Shown piece by piece: positions 56,005-63,457 of a stretch of 64,000 nucleotides of DNA (the first letter of the stretch is position 1; the number at the start of each line of letters is the position of its first letter). The notes under the pieces were generated by a model, which was not told the origin of the DNA, ran no database searches, and was given only the letters and a program-made list of their open reading frames with translations. This DNA comes from Streptomyces sp. CNQ-509 (GTDB taxonomy: Bacteria > Actinomycetota > Actinomycetes > Streptomycetales > Streptomycetaceae). The translations under genes and the position numbers were made by a program. The DNA lies in the NCBI RefSeq assembly GCF_001011035.1, contig NZ_CP011492.1:4553516-4617515 (forward strand), read 5' to 3'.

Positions 56005-57285
56005 GTGCAGCGGCGTGGATTTCTGAAGGCGGCGGCCGGTGCCGCGGGAGCGGCGGCCCTGCCGCTGAGCGCGTGCGGGGATGGCAGTGGCGGCGGCGAC
56101 GTCACGCTGAAGCTGGTGGCCGCCGAGTACGGCACGGGCGAGTCCGACACCGCCCGGCGCTACTGGGAGCAGTTGGCGGCGAAGTTCTCCAACGACACCC
56201 CGGGGATCTCGGTCGACATCGAGATCATCCCGTGGGAGGACATCGACGCCAAGGTCGACAAGATGGTGAAGGACGGCAACCCGCCGGACATCGCGCAGAT
56301 GGGCCCGTACGCCGCGTACAGCTCCCGCGACATGCTCTACAGCACCGACGAACTGCTCTCCATCCCCACCCAGGCCAACTTCGTGCCCAGCCTCGCCGCC
56401 GCCGGCGAGGTCAACCGCGTGCAGTACGGCATGCCCTTCGTCTCCAGCTCGCGGCTGCTGTTCTACAACAAGTCCCTCTTCGAGGACGCGGGTCTGAGCA
56501 CCGACCCCGAGGACGCGCCCCAGGACTGGGGCGAACTCCTCGACGTCGCGCAGGCGCTCAAGGACACCGGCGTGAAGGTCCCGTACGCGCTCCCGCTCGG
56601 TCCCGAGGAGGCCCAGGGCGAGACGCTGATGTGGATGATCAGCGGCGGCGGCGCCTACACGGACGACGTCGGCAGCTACACGATCGACTCCGAGCAGAAC
56701 ATCCACACCTTCAACTGGATACGCGACAACCTCGTCGGCGCCGGCCTCACCTACGCCGCGCCCTCGGAGACCAACAGACGCACGGCCTTCGCCGATTTCG
56801 TCAAGGGTGACGTCGGCATGATCTTCGGCCACCCGACGCTCATGCAGGACCTGCGGCGCGAGAAGGTCGACTTCGGCATCGCCGAGAAGCTGCCCGGACG
56901 CGACGGGCCCTCGGAGTCGACGATGGGCGTCGCCGACTGGATCATGGCGTTCAAGGCCAACGGCCACCGCTCCCAGATCGGCAAGTTCCTCGACGTCCTC
57001 TTCGACGACACCAACGTGCTGAAGTTCGCGCAGCGCTACGACCTGCTGCCGACGACGGTCTCCGGGGTGGACAAGCTGAGCGAGGGCCGCAAGGACCTGC
57101 AGCCGTTCCTGGACCAGCTCCAGACCGCGGTCTTCTACCCGGACAACAAGACGTCGTGGGCGCGGGTCAACGCCGAGCTGAAGAAGCAGATAGGCAAGGC
57201 GGCCGAGGCCGGCGGCGAGCCGCCGGAGCGGGTGCTGACGAACCTGCAGAGCATCGCGGAGTCGGCCTCCACGACAGAGGAATGA
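56005..57285 (+). CDS. Sugar ABC transporter substrate-binding lipoprotein
   Basis: A 426-residue protein with GTG start and AAGGTGAG 8 nt upstream. The N-terminus MQRRGFLKAAAGAAGAAALP then LSAC is a twin-arginine-containing signal peptide with a lipobox. The remainder is a family 1 solute-binding fold (VKDGNPPDIAQMGPYAAYSS, GMPFVSSSRLLFYNKSLFED, GDVGMIFGHPTLMQDL). No permease genes follow, so it must use a transporter encoded elsewhere. Its position by amino-sugar genes and a DasR-like site suggests chito-oligosaccharide or N-acetylhexosamine uptake. Confidence 0.9.
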   Translation: MQRRGFLKAAAGAAGAAALPLSACGDGSGGGDVTLKLVAAEYGTGESDTARRYWEQLAAKFSNDTPGISVDIEIIPWEDIDAKVDKMVKDGNPPDIAQMGPYAAYSSRDMLYSTDELLSIPTQANFVPSLAAAGEVNRVQYGMPFVSSSRLLFYNKSLFEDAGLSTDPEDAPQDWGELLDVAQALKDTGVKVPYALPLGPEEAQGETLMWMISGGGAYTDDVGSYTIDSEQNIHTFNWIRDNLVGAGLTYAAPSETNRRTAFADFVKGDVGMIFGHPTLMQDLRREKVDFGIAEKLPGRDGPSESTMGVADWIMAFKANGHRSQIGKFLDVLFDDTNVLKFAQRYDLLPTTVSGVDKLSEGRKDLQPFLDQLQTAVFYPDNKTSWARVNAELKKQIGKAAEAGGEPPERVLTNLQSIAESASTTEE

Positions 57286-57379
57286 CCCGCCCCGCCTCTG
57301 CCTTCGCCGCCCCTACGGATCCCGCGGACCCACCGCGGACCCCCGCAGCCCTGCCGGACCGGGGGAGTGCCGACGCGCG

Positions 57380-57625
57380 TCAGCCCTCCCGGGCGTCGCG
57401 GCGGGCCTGCCGGACGCGGCGCAGCCGGTTGACCGTCACCGGGTCGTGCTCCTGCGCGCGCGGGTCGTCCAGGAGCGCGTTGAGCACCTGGTAGTACCGC
57501 GTCGGGGAGAGCCCCAGGCGCTCCCGGATCGCCCGCTCCTTCGCCCCCGGAGCCGGCCACGCGCGCTTCTCCAGCGCGAGGACCGCCAAGTCCCGCTCGG
57601 TCAGCGCCGCGTCACCCTCAGACAT
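57380..57625 (-). CDS. DUF3263 protein
   Basis: An 81-residue protein, ATG 57625. LTERDLAVLALEKRAWPAPG, AKERAIRERLGLSPTRYYQV and LNALLDDPRAQEHDPVTVNR form the DUF3263 family, a small helical domain with a helix-turn-helix look ('G.sptrYyqvLn.Lld'), conserved in actinobacteria. It may bind DNA, but no function is established. It is convergent with the sugar-binding lipoprotein gene and divergent from otsB. Confidence 0.88.
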   Translation of the reverse strand: MSEGDAALTERDLAVLALEKRAWPAPGAKERAIRERLGLSPTRYYQVLNALLDDPRAQEHDPVTVNRLRRVRQARRDAREG

Positions 57626-57662
57626 GCCCTGCACGGTACCGCGGGCCGGTAGGGTCCTGGAC

Positions 57663-58523
57663 ATGGGCAGCACCTCCGCAGCACAGCTCCCCGTTCCGCG
57701 CACCGAGGCGGGTCGCGCCGGCCTCGCGGCGCTCCTCGCCGACCCGGAACAGGCCCTCCTCGCCTTCGACTTCGACGGCACCCTCGCCCCGATCGTCCCC
57801 GACCCCGACTCCGCGCGGGCCCACCCCGGCGCCGTACCCGCGCTGGCCCGGGTCGCGCCGCGGGTCGGGACCGTCGCCGTCATCACCGGCCGGCCCGCCG
57901 CCGTGGCCGTACGGTACGGCGGCTTCGCCGGCGTCGCGGGGCTCACGCACCTGCGCGTCCTCGGCCACTACGGCGACGAGCAGTGGGACGCCGCCACCGG
58001 CACCCTGCGCGCCCCCGACCCGCACCCCGGCGTCGCGGCCGTGCAGGCCGAGCTGCCGGGTGTGCTGGAGGCGGCGGGCGCCTGGCGGGGCACGTGGATC
58101 GAGGACAAGGGCCGCGCCGTCGCCGTCCACACCCGCCGCGCCGACCGTCCCGCCGAGGCCGCCGACGCGCTGCGCAAGCCGCTGGACGACCTGGCGGAAG
58201 CCCACGGCCTCGTGGTCGAACCCGGCCGCTTCGTCCTCGAACTCCGCCCCCCGGGCATGGACAAGGGCCGCGCCCTCACCGCCCTGACCCGCGAGACCGG
58301 CGCCCGCACCGTCCTCTACGCCGGCGACGACCTCGGCGACCTCGCGGCCTACGACGCCGTGGACGCGCTGCGCCCGGAGGGCGTCGCCGGGCTGCTGGTG
58401 TGCAGCGCGGCGACGACGGGCGAGGGTGCGGACGCGCTGGCGGACCGCGCGGACCTGACGGTCGAAGGACCGCGGGGCGTGGTGGACCTCCTGACGGCCC
58501 TGGCGACGGCCCTCGGCACGTAG
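57663..58523 (+). CDS. otsB: Trehalose-6-phosphate phosphatase
   Basis: A 286-residue HAD-type phosphatase. LAFDFDGTLAPIVPDPDSAR contains the nucleophilic Asp motif DFDGTL, VAVITGRPAAV motif II, GMDKGRALTALTRE motif III (Lys), and YAGDDLGDLAAYDAV motif IV (GDDxxD). It removes phosphate from trehalose 6-phosphate. The synthase gene otsA lies 1.6 kb downstream on the other strand. Confidence 0.92.
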   Translation: MGSTSAAQLPVPRTEAGRAGLAALLADPEQALLAFDFDGTLAPIVPDPDSARAHPGAVPALARVAPRVGTVAVITGRPAAVAVRYGGFAGVAGLTHLRVLGHYGDEQWDAATGTLRAPDPHPGVAAVQAELPGVLEAAGAWRGTWIEDKGRAVAVHTRRADRPAEAADALRKPLDDLAEAHGLVVEPGRFVLELRPPGMDKGRALTALTRETGARTVLYAGDDLGDLAAYDAVDALRPEGVAGLLVCSAATTGEGADALADRADLTVEGPRGVVDLLTALATALGT

Positions 58524-58627
58524 CCCCGGGCCGTCGGGCTTCGCAGCCACGCCGTCGGGCCCGGAGCCGGGCTCCTCGGAGTCCGTGGCCCCGGCCGCCG
58601 GCCGCCGCCGGACCGCCTGCCGCCCCC

Positions 58628-59488
58628 TCAGTCGGAGAGCCGGCGCAGGAAGTCCCGTATCAGCCCGGCGCTCTGCGCGAACCGTGTCGTCAGCGGGAAG
58701 TGACCGGCGTCCAGCAACTGCACCTGCGCGTCCTTCACGTCCCGGGCGAAGGCGCGCGCCCCGTCCGGCCCGAAGATCTCGTCGTGCCGCCCCCAGGCCG
58801 CGAGGACCGGCGGCTGGTGCACCCGCAGATACTCCTGCCAGTCCGCGTACCGCCCGGGGTTCGTGCCGTAGTCGAGGAAGAGGTCGAGCTGGATCTCCTG
58901 GTTGCCCGGCCGGTCCAGCAGGGCCTGGTCGTGCACCTCCAGCGCCGGGTCGACCAGCGAGGTGTCCGGGACACCGTGGCTGTACTGCCAGTGCGTGGCG
59001 TCCGGGGTGAGGAGCGAGCGGAGCGCCTCGCGGTTGGCCGGCGTGGGCTCGGCCCAGTAGGCGCGGAGCGGGGTCCAGAAGGGGGTGAACCCCTCGTCGT
59101 AGGCATTGCCGTTCTGGCTGACGATGCCGGTGATGCGCTCGGGGTGGCGCAGGGCGAGGCGGAAGCCGACCGGGGCGCCGTAGTCGTGGACATAGATCGC
59201 GTAGCGCCGGACGCCTAGCTGGTCGAGCAGCTTGTCCACCACGTCGGCGAGATGGTCGAAGGTGTACGCCCACTCCCCGGCCGGCGGGGCGGAGCTGAGG
59301 CCGAAGCCGGGATAGTCGGGGGCGATCAGACGGAACTCGCCGGCCAGCTCCGCCATCAGCGGGGCGAAGCCGACGGACGACGTCGGGAAGCCGTGCAGCA
59401 GCACGAGCGTCGGCGCGCCCGGGTCACCGGCCTCCCGGTAGAAAACGTCGAGGCCGTCGATGCGGGCGGTGCGGTGGCGTACGGTCAC
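58628..59488 (-). CDS. Alpha/beta hydrolase (haloalkane dehalogenase/epoxide hydrolase-like)
   Basis: A 286-residue protein; GTG 59488 has GGAG 6 nt upstream (a TTG at 59500 is possible). LVLLHGFPTSSVGFAPLMAE holds the oxyanion HGFP, and VHDYGAPVGFRLAL is the nucleophile elbow with Asp (HDYGAP) in place of Ser, as in dehalogenases and epoxide hydrolases. AWGRHDEIFGPDGARAF carries the acid and LDAGHFPLTTR the catalytic His. It is divergent from a CGNR-type regulator with paired repeats in the promoter gap. Confidence 0.87.
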   Translation of the reverse strand: MTVRHRTARIDGLDVFYREAGDPGAPTLVLLHGFPTSSVGFAPLMAELAGEFRLIAPDYPGFGLSSAPPAGEWAYTFDHLADVVDKLLDQLGVRRYAIYVHDYGAPVGFRLALRHPERITGIVSQNGNAYDEGFTPFWTPLRAYWAEPTPANREALRSLLTPDATHWQYSHGVPDTSLVDPALEVHDQALLDRPGNQEIQLDLFLDYGTNPGRYADWQEYLRVHQPPVLAAWGRHDEIFGPDGARAFARDVKDAQVQLLDAGHFPLTTRFAQSAGLIRDFLRRLSD

Positions 59489-59508
59489 GGCGAACTCCAA
59501 CCATCAAA

Positions 59509-59579
59509 GTGAATTTGAACGGTTAACGACGAGAGAAACCTAACCCGCCCCTGCCAACCTGTCAATTCGACTTCAACGG
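59509..59579. promoter_or_regulatory. Direct repeats in the hydrolase/CGNR promoter gap
   Basis: TTTGAACGGTTAA near 59513-59525 and CTTCAACGGTTAC near 59571-59583 share AACGGTTA and flanking bases, about 58 bp apart. One lies close to each of the two divergent starts. They are candidate binding sites for the CGNR protein or another regulator. Confidence 0.4.
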
Positions 59580-59592
59580 TTACACTGCTCGT

Positions 59593-60114
59593 ATGGCACG
59601 ACCGCTGACCGGCGAACCGCTGGCCCTGGACCTGGTGAACACCTGGTGGATCGACGAGGGGAGCCCCGTCGACTTCTTCTACGAGCCCGACGGCGTCAGC
59701 CGCTGGCTGGGTGAGCACGGCCTGTCGGGTCCCGCGGCCGACGTCCCCGACCCCGCCGCCGTGCGCGAGCCGCTGACCACCGCCCGCGCCGCCCTGCGCG
59801 CCGCCCTCGACGGCGACGAGCGGCCGCTCGACGAGATACTGGCCCACGGCGCCCGCCGCCCCCTGCTCCGCGCCGGGCGGGCCACCTCGGAGATCGTCGT
59901 GGACGACCCCGCGTGGCTGCCGGCCTGGGTCGCCGCGGCCGATCTGGTCCGGCTTTACGAGGAGCACCCGGAGCGGGTCCGCGGCTGTGCGAACCCCGAG
60001 TGCGTGCTGTGGTTCTACGACGTCAGCAAGAACGGCCGCCGCCGCTGGTGCTCGATGGAAGGGTGCGGCAACCGCGCCAAGGCGGCCCGCTTCCAGGAGC
60101 GCCACCGCCGCTGA
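59593..60114 (+). CDS. CGNR zinc-finger protein (ABATE-domain regulator)
   Basis: A 173-residue protein. The N-terminal ABATE domain starts with LTGEPLALDLVNTWWIDEG. The C-terminal CGNR finger reads RVRGCANPECVLWFYDVSKN then GRRRWCSMEGCGNRAKAARF, with four zinc Cys and the name-giving CGNR. Members are putative stress-responsive transcription regulators. It is divergent from an alpha/beta hydrolase that is probably its target. Confidence 0.9.
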   Translation: MARPLTGEPLALDLVNTWWIDEGSPVDFFYEPDGVSRWLGEHGLSGPAADVPDPAAVREPLTTARAALRAALDGDERPLDEILAHGARRPLLRAGRATSEIVVDDPAWLPAWVAAADLVRLYEEHPERVRGCANPECVLWFYDVSKNGRRRWCSMEGCGNRAKAARFQERHRR

Positions 60115-60142
60115 GGGGTCGCGGCGCGGCCCGTACCGCCGG

Positions 60143-61570
60143 CTACGCCCGCAGCGCGTCCAACTGCGCGAGGAACCACGCCTGCGGCGGCAGCGCCGTG
60201 GCCGCCGCCGCCAGCCGCTTCGTCCGCCGGGCGCGCTCGTCGCGCGGCATCGTCAGCGCCGCGTGCAGCGCGTCCGCCGTGGCCTCCACGTCGTACGGGT
60301 GCACCACGAGCGCGTCCTCGGCGAGGTCCGCGTACGCGCCCGCCTCCCGGGACAGCACCAGCGCGCAGCCGTCGTCGGAGACCACCGGGATCTCCTTCGC
60401 GACCAGGTTCATCCCGTCCCGCAGCGGATTGACCAGCGCCACGTCCGCCAGCCGGTACGCGGCGAGGGAGCGGGCGAAGTCGTCCTCGACGTGGAGCACG
60501 ACCGGCTGCCAGCCGTCCGTCCCGTACGCCTCGTTGATCTCCGCGGCGAGGCGGCGCACCTCCGCGGTGTAGTCGCGGTACACCGCCAGGTCCTGCCGCG
60601 ACGGATACGCGAACGCCAGCTTCACCACCCGCCCGCGCCACTCCGGCCGCGCTTCCAGCAGCCGCCGGTACGCGAGCAGCCCGCGGACGATGTTCTTCGA
60701 CAACTCGGTGCGGTCCACCCGCACGACGACCTCGCGGTCCGCGCCGCCGATCTGCTCGCGCAGGGCGGCCATCCGCTCGGCGACGTCCGGCCGCCGCGAC
60801 CGCTCGCGCAGGAAGTCGGCGTCGGCGCCGAGGGCGTGCACGTCGACCCACGTCGTCCGCTCACCCCGCGCCTCCTCCCCGGCGAAGGCGACGTCGGCCT
60901 CCCCGCCCAGCACCTCGCGGCAGCAGCCGGCGAACGCCTCGGCCCACCGGCGGGTGTGGAAGCCGACGCGGTCGGCGCCGAGCAGCCCGCGCAGCAGGGC
61001 GGCGGCGATGTCGTCGGGGAGGAGCCGGAAGTACTCGGGGGGTGCCCAGGGGGTGTGGGTGAAGTGCGAGATGCGCAGGTCGGGGCGGCGCTCGCGGAGC
61101 ATGCCGGGGACGAGACACAGGTGGTAGTCCTGCACGAGCACCGCCGCGCCCTCGGCGGCACCGTCGGCGAGGGCGTCGGCGAAGGCGCGGTTGTACGTCT
61201 CGTACGCGGCCCACTGGCGGCGGAACGCGGCGTCGAAGACGGGGGCGACGGGGATGTCGTAGAGCATGTGGTGGACGAACCACAGGACGGAGTTCGCGAC
61301 GCCGTTGTACGCGTCGTGGAAGACGTCCGGGTCGATGCCGAGCATCCGCACCCCGGGCTCGGCCACCCCCTGCCGCACGGCCTCCCGGTCCCCGTCGCCC
61401 AGCGCGGCACACACCCACAGCGCACCGGCCTCGGGCCCCACGGCGCTGAGCCCGGAGACGAGCCCGCCACCGCCACGCTTGGCGACGAGCGCACCGTCGT
61501 CGCCGACGGCGTACGAGAGGGGCCCGCGGTTGGACGCGACGAGCAGGAGAGCACCGGGCGACACGACCAT
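60143..61570 (-). CDS. otsA: Trehalose-6-phosphate synthase
   Basis: A 475-residue GT20 glycosyltransferase. LLVASNRGPLSYAV is the N-terminal loop, VWVCAALGDGDREA follows, then VQDYHLCLVPGMLRERRPDL and ISHFTHTPWAPPEYFRLLPD (acceptor pocket), GFHTRRWAEAFAGC, and the UDP/GDP-glucose site RVDRTELSKNIVRGLLAYRR with VNPLRDGMNLVAKEI. It makes trehalose 6-phosphate for OtsB. The DGMNLVAKE motif is intact. Confidence 0.93.
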   Translation of the reverse strand: MVVSPGALLLVASNRGPLSYAVGDDGALVAKRGGGGLVSGLSAVGPEAGALWVCAALGDGDREAVRQGVAEPGVRMLGIDPDVFHDAYNGVANSVLWFVHHMLYDIPVAPVFDAAFRRQWAAYETYNRAFADALADGAAEGAAVLVQDYHLCLVPGMLRERRPDLRISHFTHTPWAPPEYFRLLPDDIAAALLRGLLGADRVGFHTRRWAEAFAGCCREVLGGEADVAFAGEEARGERTTWVDVHALGADADFLRERSRRPDVAERMAALREQIGGADREVVVRVDRTELSKNIVRGLLAYRRLLEARPEWRGRVVKLAFAYPSRQDLAVYRDYTAEVRRLAAEINEAYGTDGWQPVVLHVEDDFARSLAAYRLADVALVNPLRDGMNLVAKEIPVVSDDGCALVLSREAGAYADLAEDALVVHPYDVEATADALHAALTMPRDERARRTKRLAAAATALPPQAWFLAQLDALRA

Positions 61571-62158
61571 GCGCCGAGCCTAGCCACGGCAGGGCCCTCT
61601 GAAACGCAACCGGGACGGTGTGGCCGATACCGGTGGGGCACGTGGGCCGGTGGGACCGGAGGCTCCGGGATCCGAGGGGCCCGTGGGAGGTACGGCAGCG
61701 CGGTCGGCCCCGGGGCGAGCCTCGCGGAGGTCTCGGGCGGCGCGGCCTCAAGAAGGCCGGCCGCAGCCCTGTGTGGTCCGGGGCGCGGCCCCTTCGGGGT
61801 CCCGGGGCGGAGCCCCGAGGGGGTCTGGGGCGCAGCCCCGGGGGCTCGGGGGCGGAGCTCCCCGCCGGGTCCCGGGGCGGAGCCCCGCGGGGGTTTGGGG
61901 GCGGAGCCCCCGCTGGGTCCTCGGGGGCGGAGTCCCGCTGGGGTGCCGGGCGCGCTTCCGCGAGGGCTGGGGCGCAGCCCCCGGTGTCTCGGGGCGCGGC
62001 CCCGTTGGGGTCCCGGGGCGGAGCCCCGCTGGGGTGCCGGGCGCGCCTCCGCTGGGGGCTGGGGCGCAGCCCTGTCCGGTCCCGGGGCGGAGCCCCCGGG
62101 GTTCGGGAAGGGGCGGGTGCGGGGAGACCCCCACCCGCCGTCGCCCGCCCGGCGAGGG
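61571..62158. repeat. Non-coding region with an array of GGGGCGGAGCCCC-like repeats
   Basis: From about 61778 to 62106 the sequence is made of some 13 degenerate units of roughly 25 bp built on GGGGCGGAGCCCC or GGGGCGCAGCCCC, each a small inverted repeat, separated by (C)GGGGGTnTGG-like linkers. Open frames across it are artefacts of the repeats. The first 200 bp hold the otsA promoter area. Such REP-like arrays occur between Streptomyces genes. They may act in termination or mRNA stability between the glucosyltransferase gene and otsA. Confidence 0.8.
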
Positions 62159-63121
62159 CTATGCCGCGCGGCGCTCCACGTACTCCCGGATCTCCCCCAT
62201 CGGCGGCCGCTCCTCCGTGTCCACCCCGTACGTCCGCGGCTCGAACGCCCCCTCCGCCCCCCGGTCGAACTGCGTCAGCCGCGGCCGCACCAGGTGCCCC
62301 CGCGCCAGCCGTACCTGCGCCGTGCGGTAGATCGCCGCCGCCATGCGCCCCAGCGCGCGGTCGTCCTGGTGCCGGTGCCGGCGGACGCCGACGTCGACCT
62401 GCGCCAGCGCGTCCAGCCCCACCGTGTGCAGCGCGTCGACGAGCAGGCCCAGCTCCACCCCGTACCCGACCGGGAACGGCAGCCGCTCCAGCAGCGACCG
62501 GCGCGCCGCGTACTCACCGCCCAGCGGCTGGACGAAGCCGGCCAGCAGCGGCCAGTGCAGGTTCAGCAGCGGCCGGGCCACCAGCTCGGTCACCCGCCCG
62601 CCCTGTCCGGTCGCCGCCCCCGTACCCAGCGGTCTGTCGTACACCGCCTTCACGAACTCCACGCCGGGATCCGTCAGCAGCGGCCCCACGATCCCGCTCA
62701 CGAACGCCGTGTCGAAGTCCCGCAGGTCCGCGTCCACGAAGCACACGATCTCGCCGCGCGTCACCAGCAGCGACCGCCACAGCACCTCGCCCTTGCCCGG
62801 CACCGCCGGCATCCGCGGCAGCACCTCGTCGCGGTGCACGACCCGCGCGCCCGCCGCGGCGGCGACCTCCGCCGTACGGTCCGTGGAGCCGGAGTCCATC
62901 ACGACCAGCTCGTCCACCAGCCCGCCGTCGGGAGCCATCAGCTCCGCGCGGATCGCCGCGACGATCGACCCGACCGTGGCCTCCTCGTCGAGCGCCGGCA
63001 GCACCACGCTCACCGTCCCGCGCGCCCCGAGCGCGCGCTTGGCCGCCAGCAGCCGCGCGTCCGGCCGGTCCGCCGCGGACCAGGACCGCGTCCTCAGCCA
63101 CTGCTCCACGTCATCGAGCAC
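62159..63121 (-). CDS. Glucosyl-3-phosphoglycerate synthase-like GT2 glycosyltransferase
   Basis: A 320-residue protein; GTG 63121 has GGGGAGG 7 nt upstream. VSVVLPALDEEATVGSIVAA is the nucleotide-sugar domain start, VVMDSGSTDRTAEVAAAAGA follows, and FVDADLRDFDTAFVSGI carries the DxD metal motif. LEYAARRSLLERLPFPVGYG-type sequence (here GGEYAARRSLLERLPFPVGY) and HRHQDDRALGRMA match GpgS, which starts methylglucose lipopolysaccharide synthesis from 3-phosphoglycerate and NDP-glucose. The family is sure, the exact acceptor less so. Confidence 0.8.
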   Translation of the reverse strand: MLDDVEQWLRTRSWSAADRPDARLLAAKRALGARGTVSVVLPALDEEATVGSIVAAIRAELMAPDGGLVDELVVMDSGSTDRTAEVAAAAGARVVHRDEVLPRMPAVPGKGEVLWRSLLVTRGEIVCFVDADLRDFDTAFVSGIVGPLLTDPGVEFVKAVYDRPLGTGAATGQGGRVTELVARPLLNLHWPLLAGFVQPLGGEYAARRSLLERLPFPVGYGVELGLLVDALHTVGLDALAQVDVGVRRHRHQDDRALGRMAAAIYRTAQVRLARGHLVRPRLTQFDRGAEGAFEPRTYGVDTEERPPMGEIREYVERRAA

Positions 63122-63302
63122 CTGCGGGCCTCCCCTTGCCGGTGTCCTGCCCGGTGTGTGAGCCGTCTCGCGTATCGGACGGCCCTCACAACTGTCCTGG
63201 TCGTCGGTTACAGTCTTGAACAACGTGCGTGACGTCCCTATGTCGGGGTCCGCGCGCGGACAAAAGCGCCGGGCGGCCCCGCCGGACCCGCGCCATACAG
63301 AG

Positions 63303-63438
63303 CTCATCCAGAGGGGCAGAGGGAACGGCCCGTTGAAGCCCCGGCAACCCTCCGTCCGGTACTCGCGACGCTGCGAGGCCCCGGACGGTGATGGTGCCAA
63401 TTCCGTCCTGCGGCGAGATGCGTCGCGGGGAAGATGAG
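63303..63438 (+). ncRNA. SAM-I (S-box) riboswitch upstream of thrC
   Basis: P1 is formed by CTCATC (63303-63308) and GATGAG (63433-63438). Between them are the S-box landmarks: AGAGGGGCAGAGGGAACGG, CCCGTTGAAGCCCCGGCAAC (the GAtGAAaCCcGGCAACC core), a long P3 arm (CCGTCCGG with CCGGACGG) and GGTGCCAATTCC before P4. The structure ends right at the GGAGAGAGGG ribosome-binding site of thrC, so SAM binding probably blocks translation directly. Confidence 0.9.
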
Positions 63439-63457
63439 GAGAGAGGGCCTCGCCAGT

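Noticed and set aside
61778..62106. CRISPR array
   Set aside because: Units are degenerate, about 25 bp, self-palindromic and without distinct spacers of constant length; no cas genes are near.
61618..63219. Plus-strand frames of 533 and 236 residues across the repeat array
   Set aside because: They arise from the GGGGCGGAGCCCC repeats and the antisense of the glucosyltransferase; no start signal.
59987..63232. 1081-residue plus-strand frame
   Set aside because: Antisense of otsA and the glucosyltransferase genes; overlaps the end of the CGNR gene only by chance.
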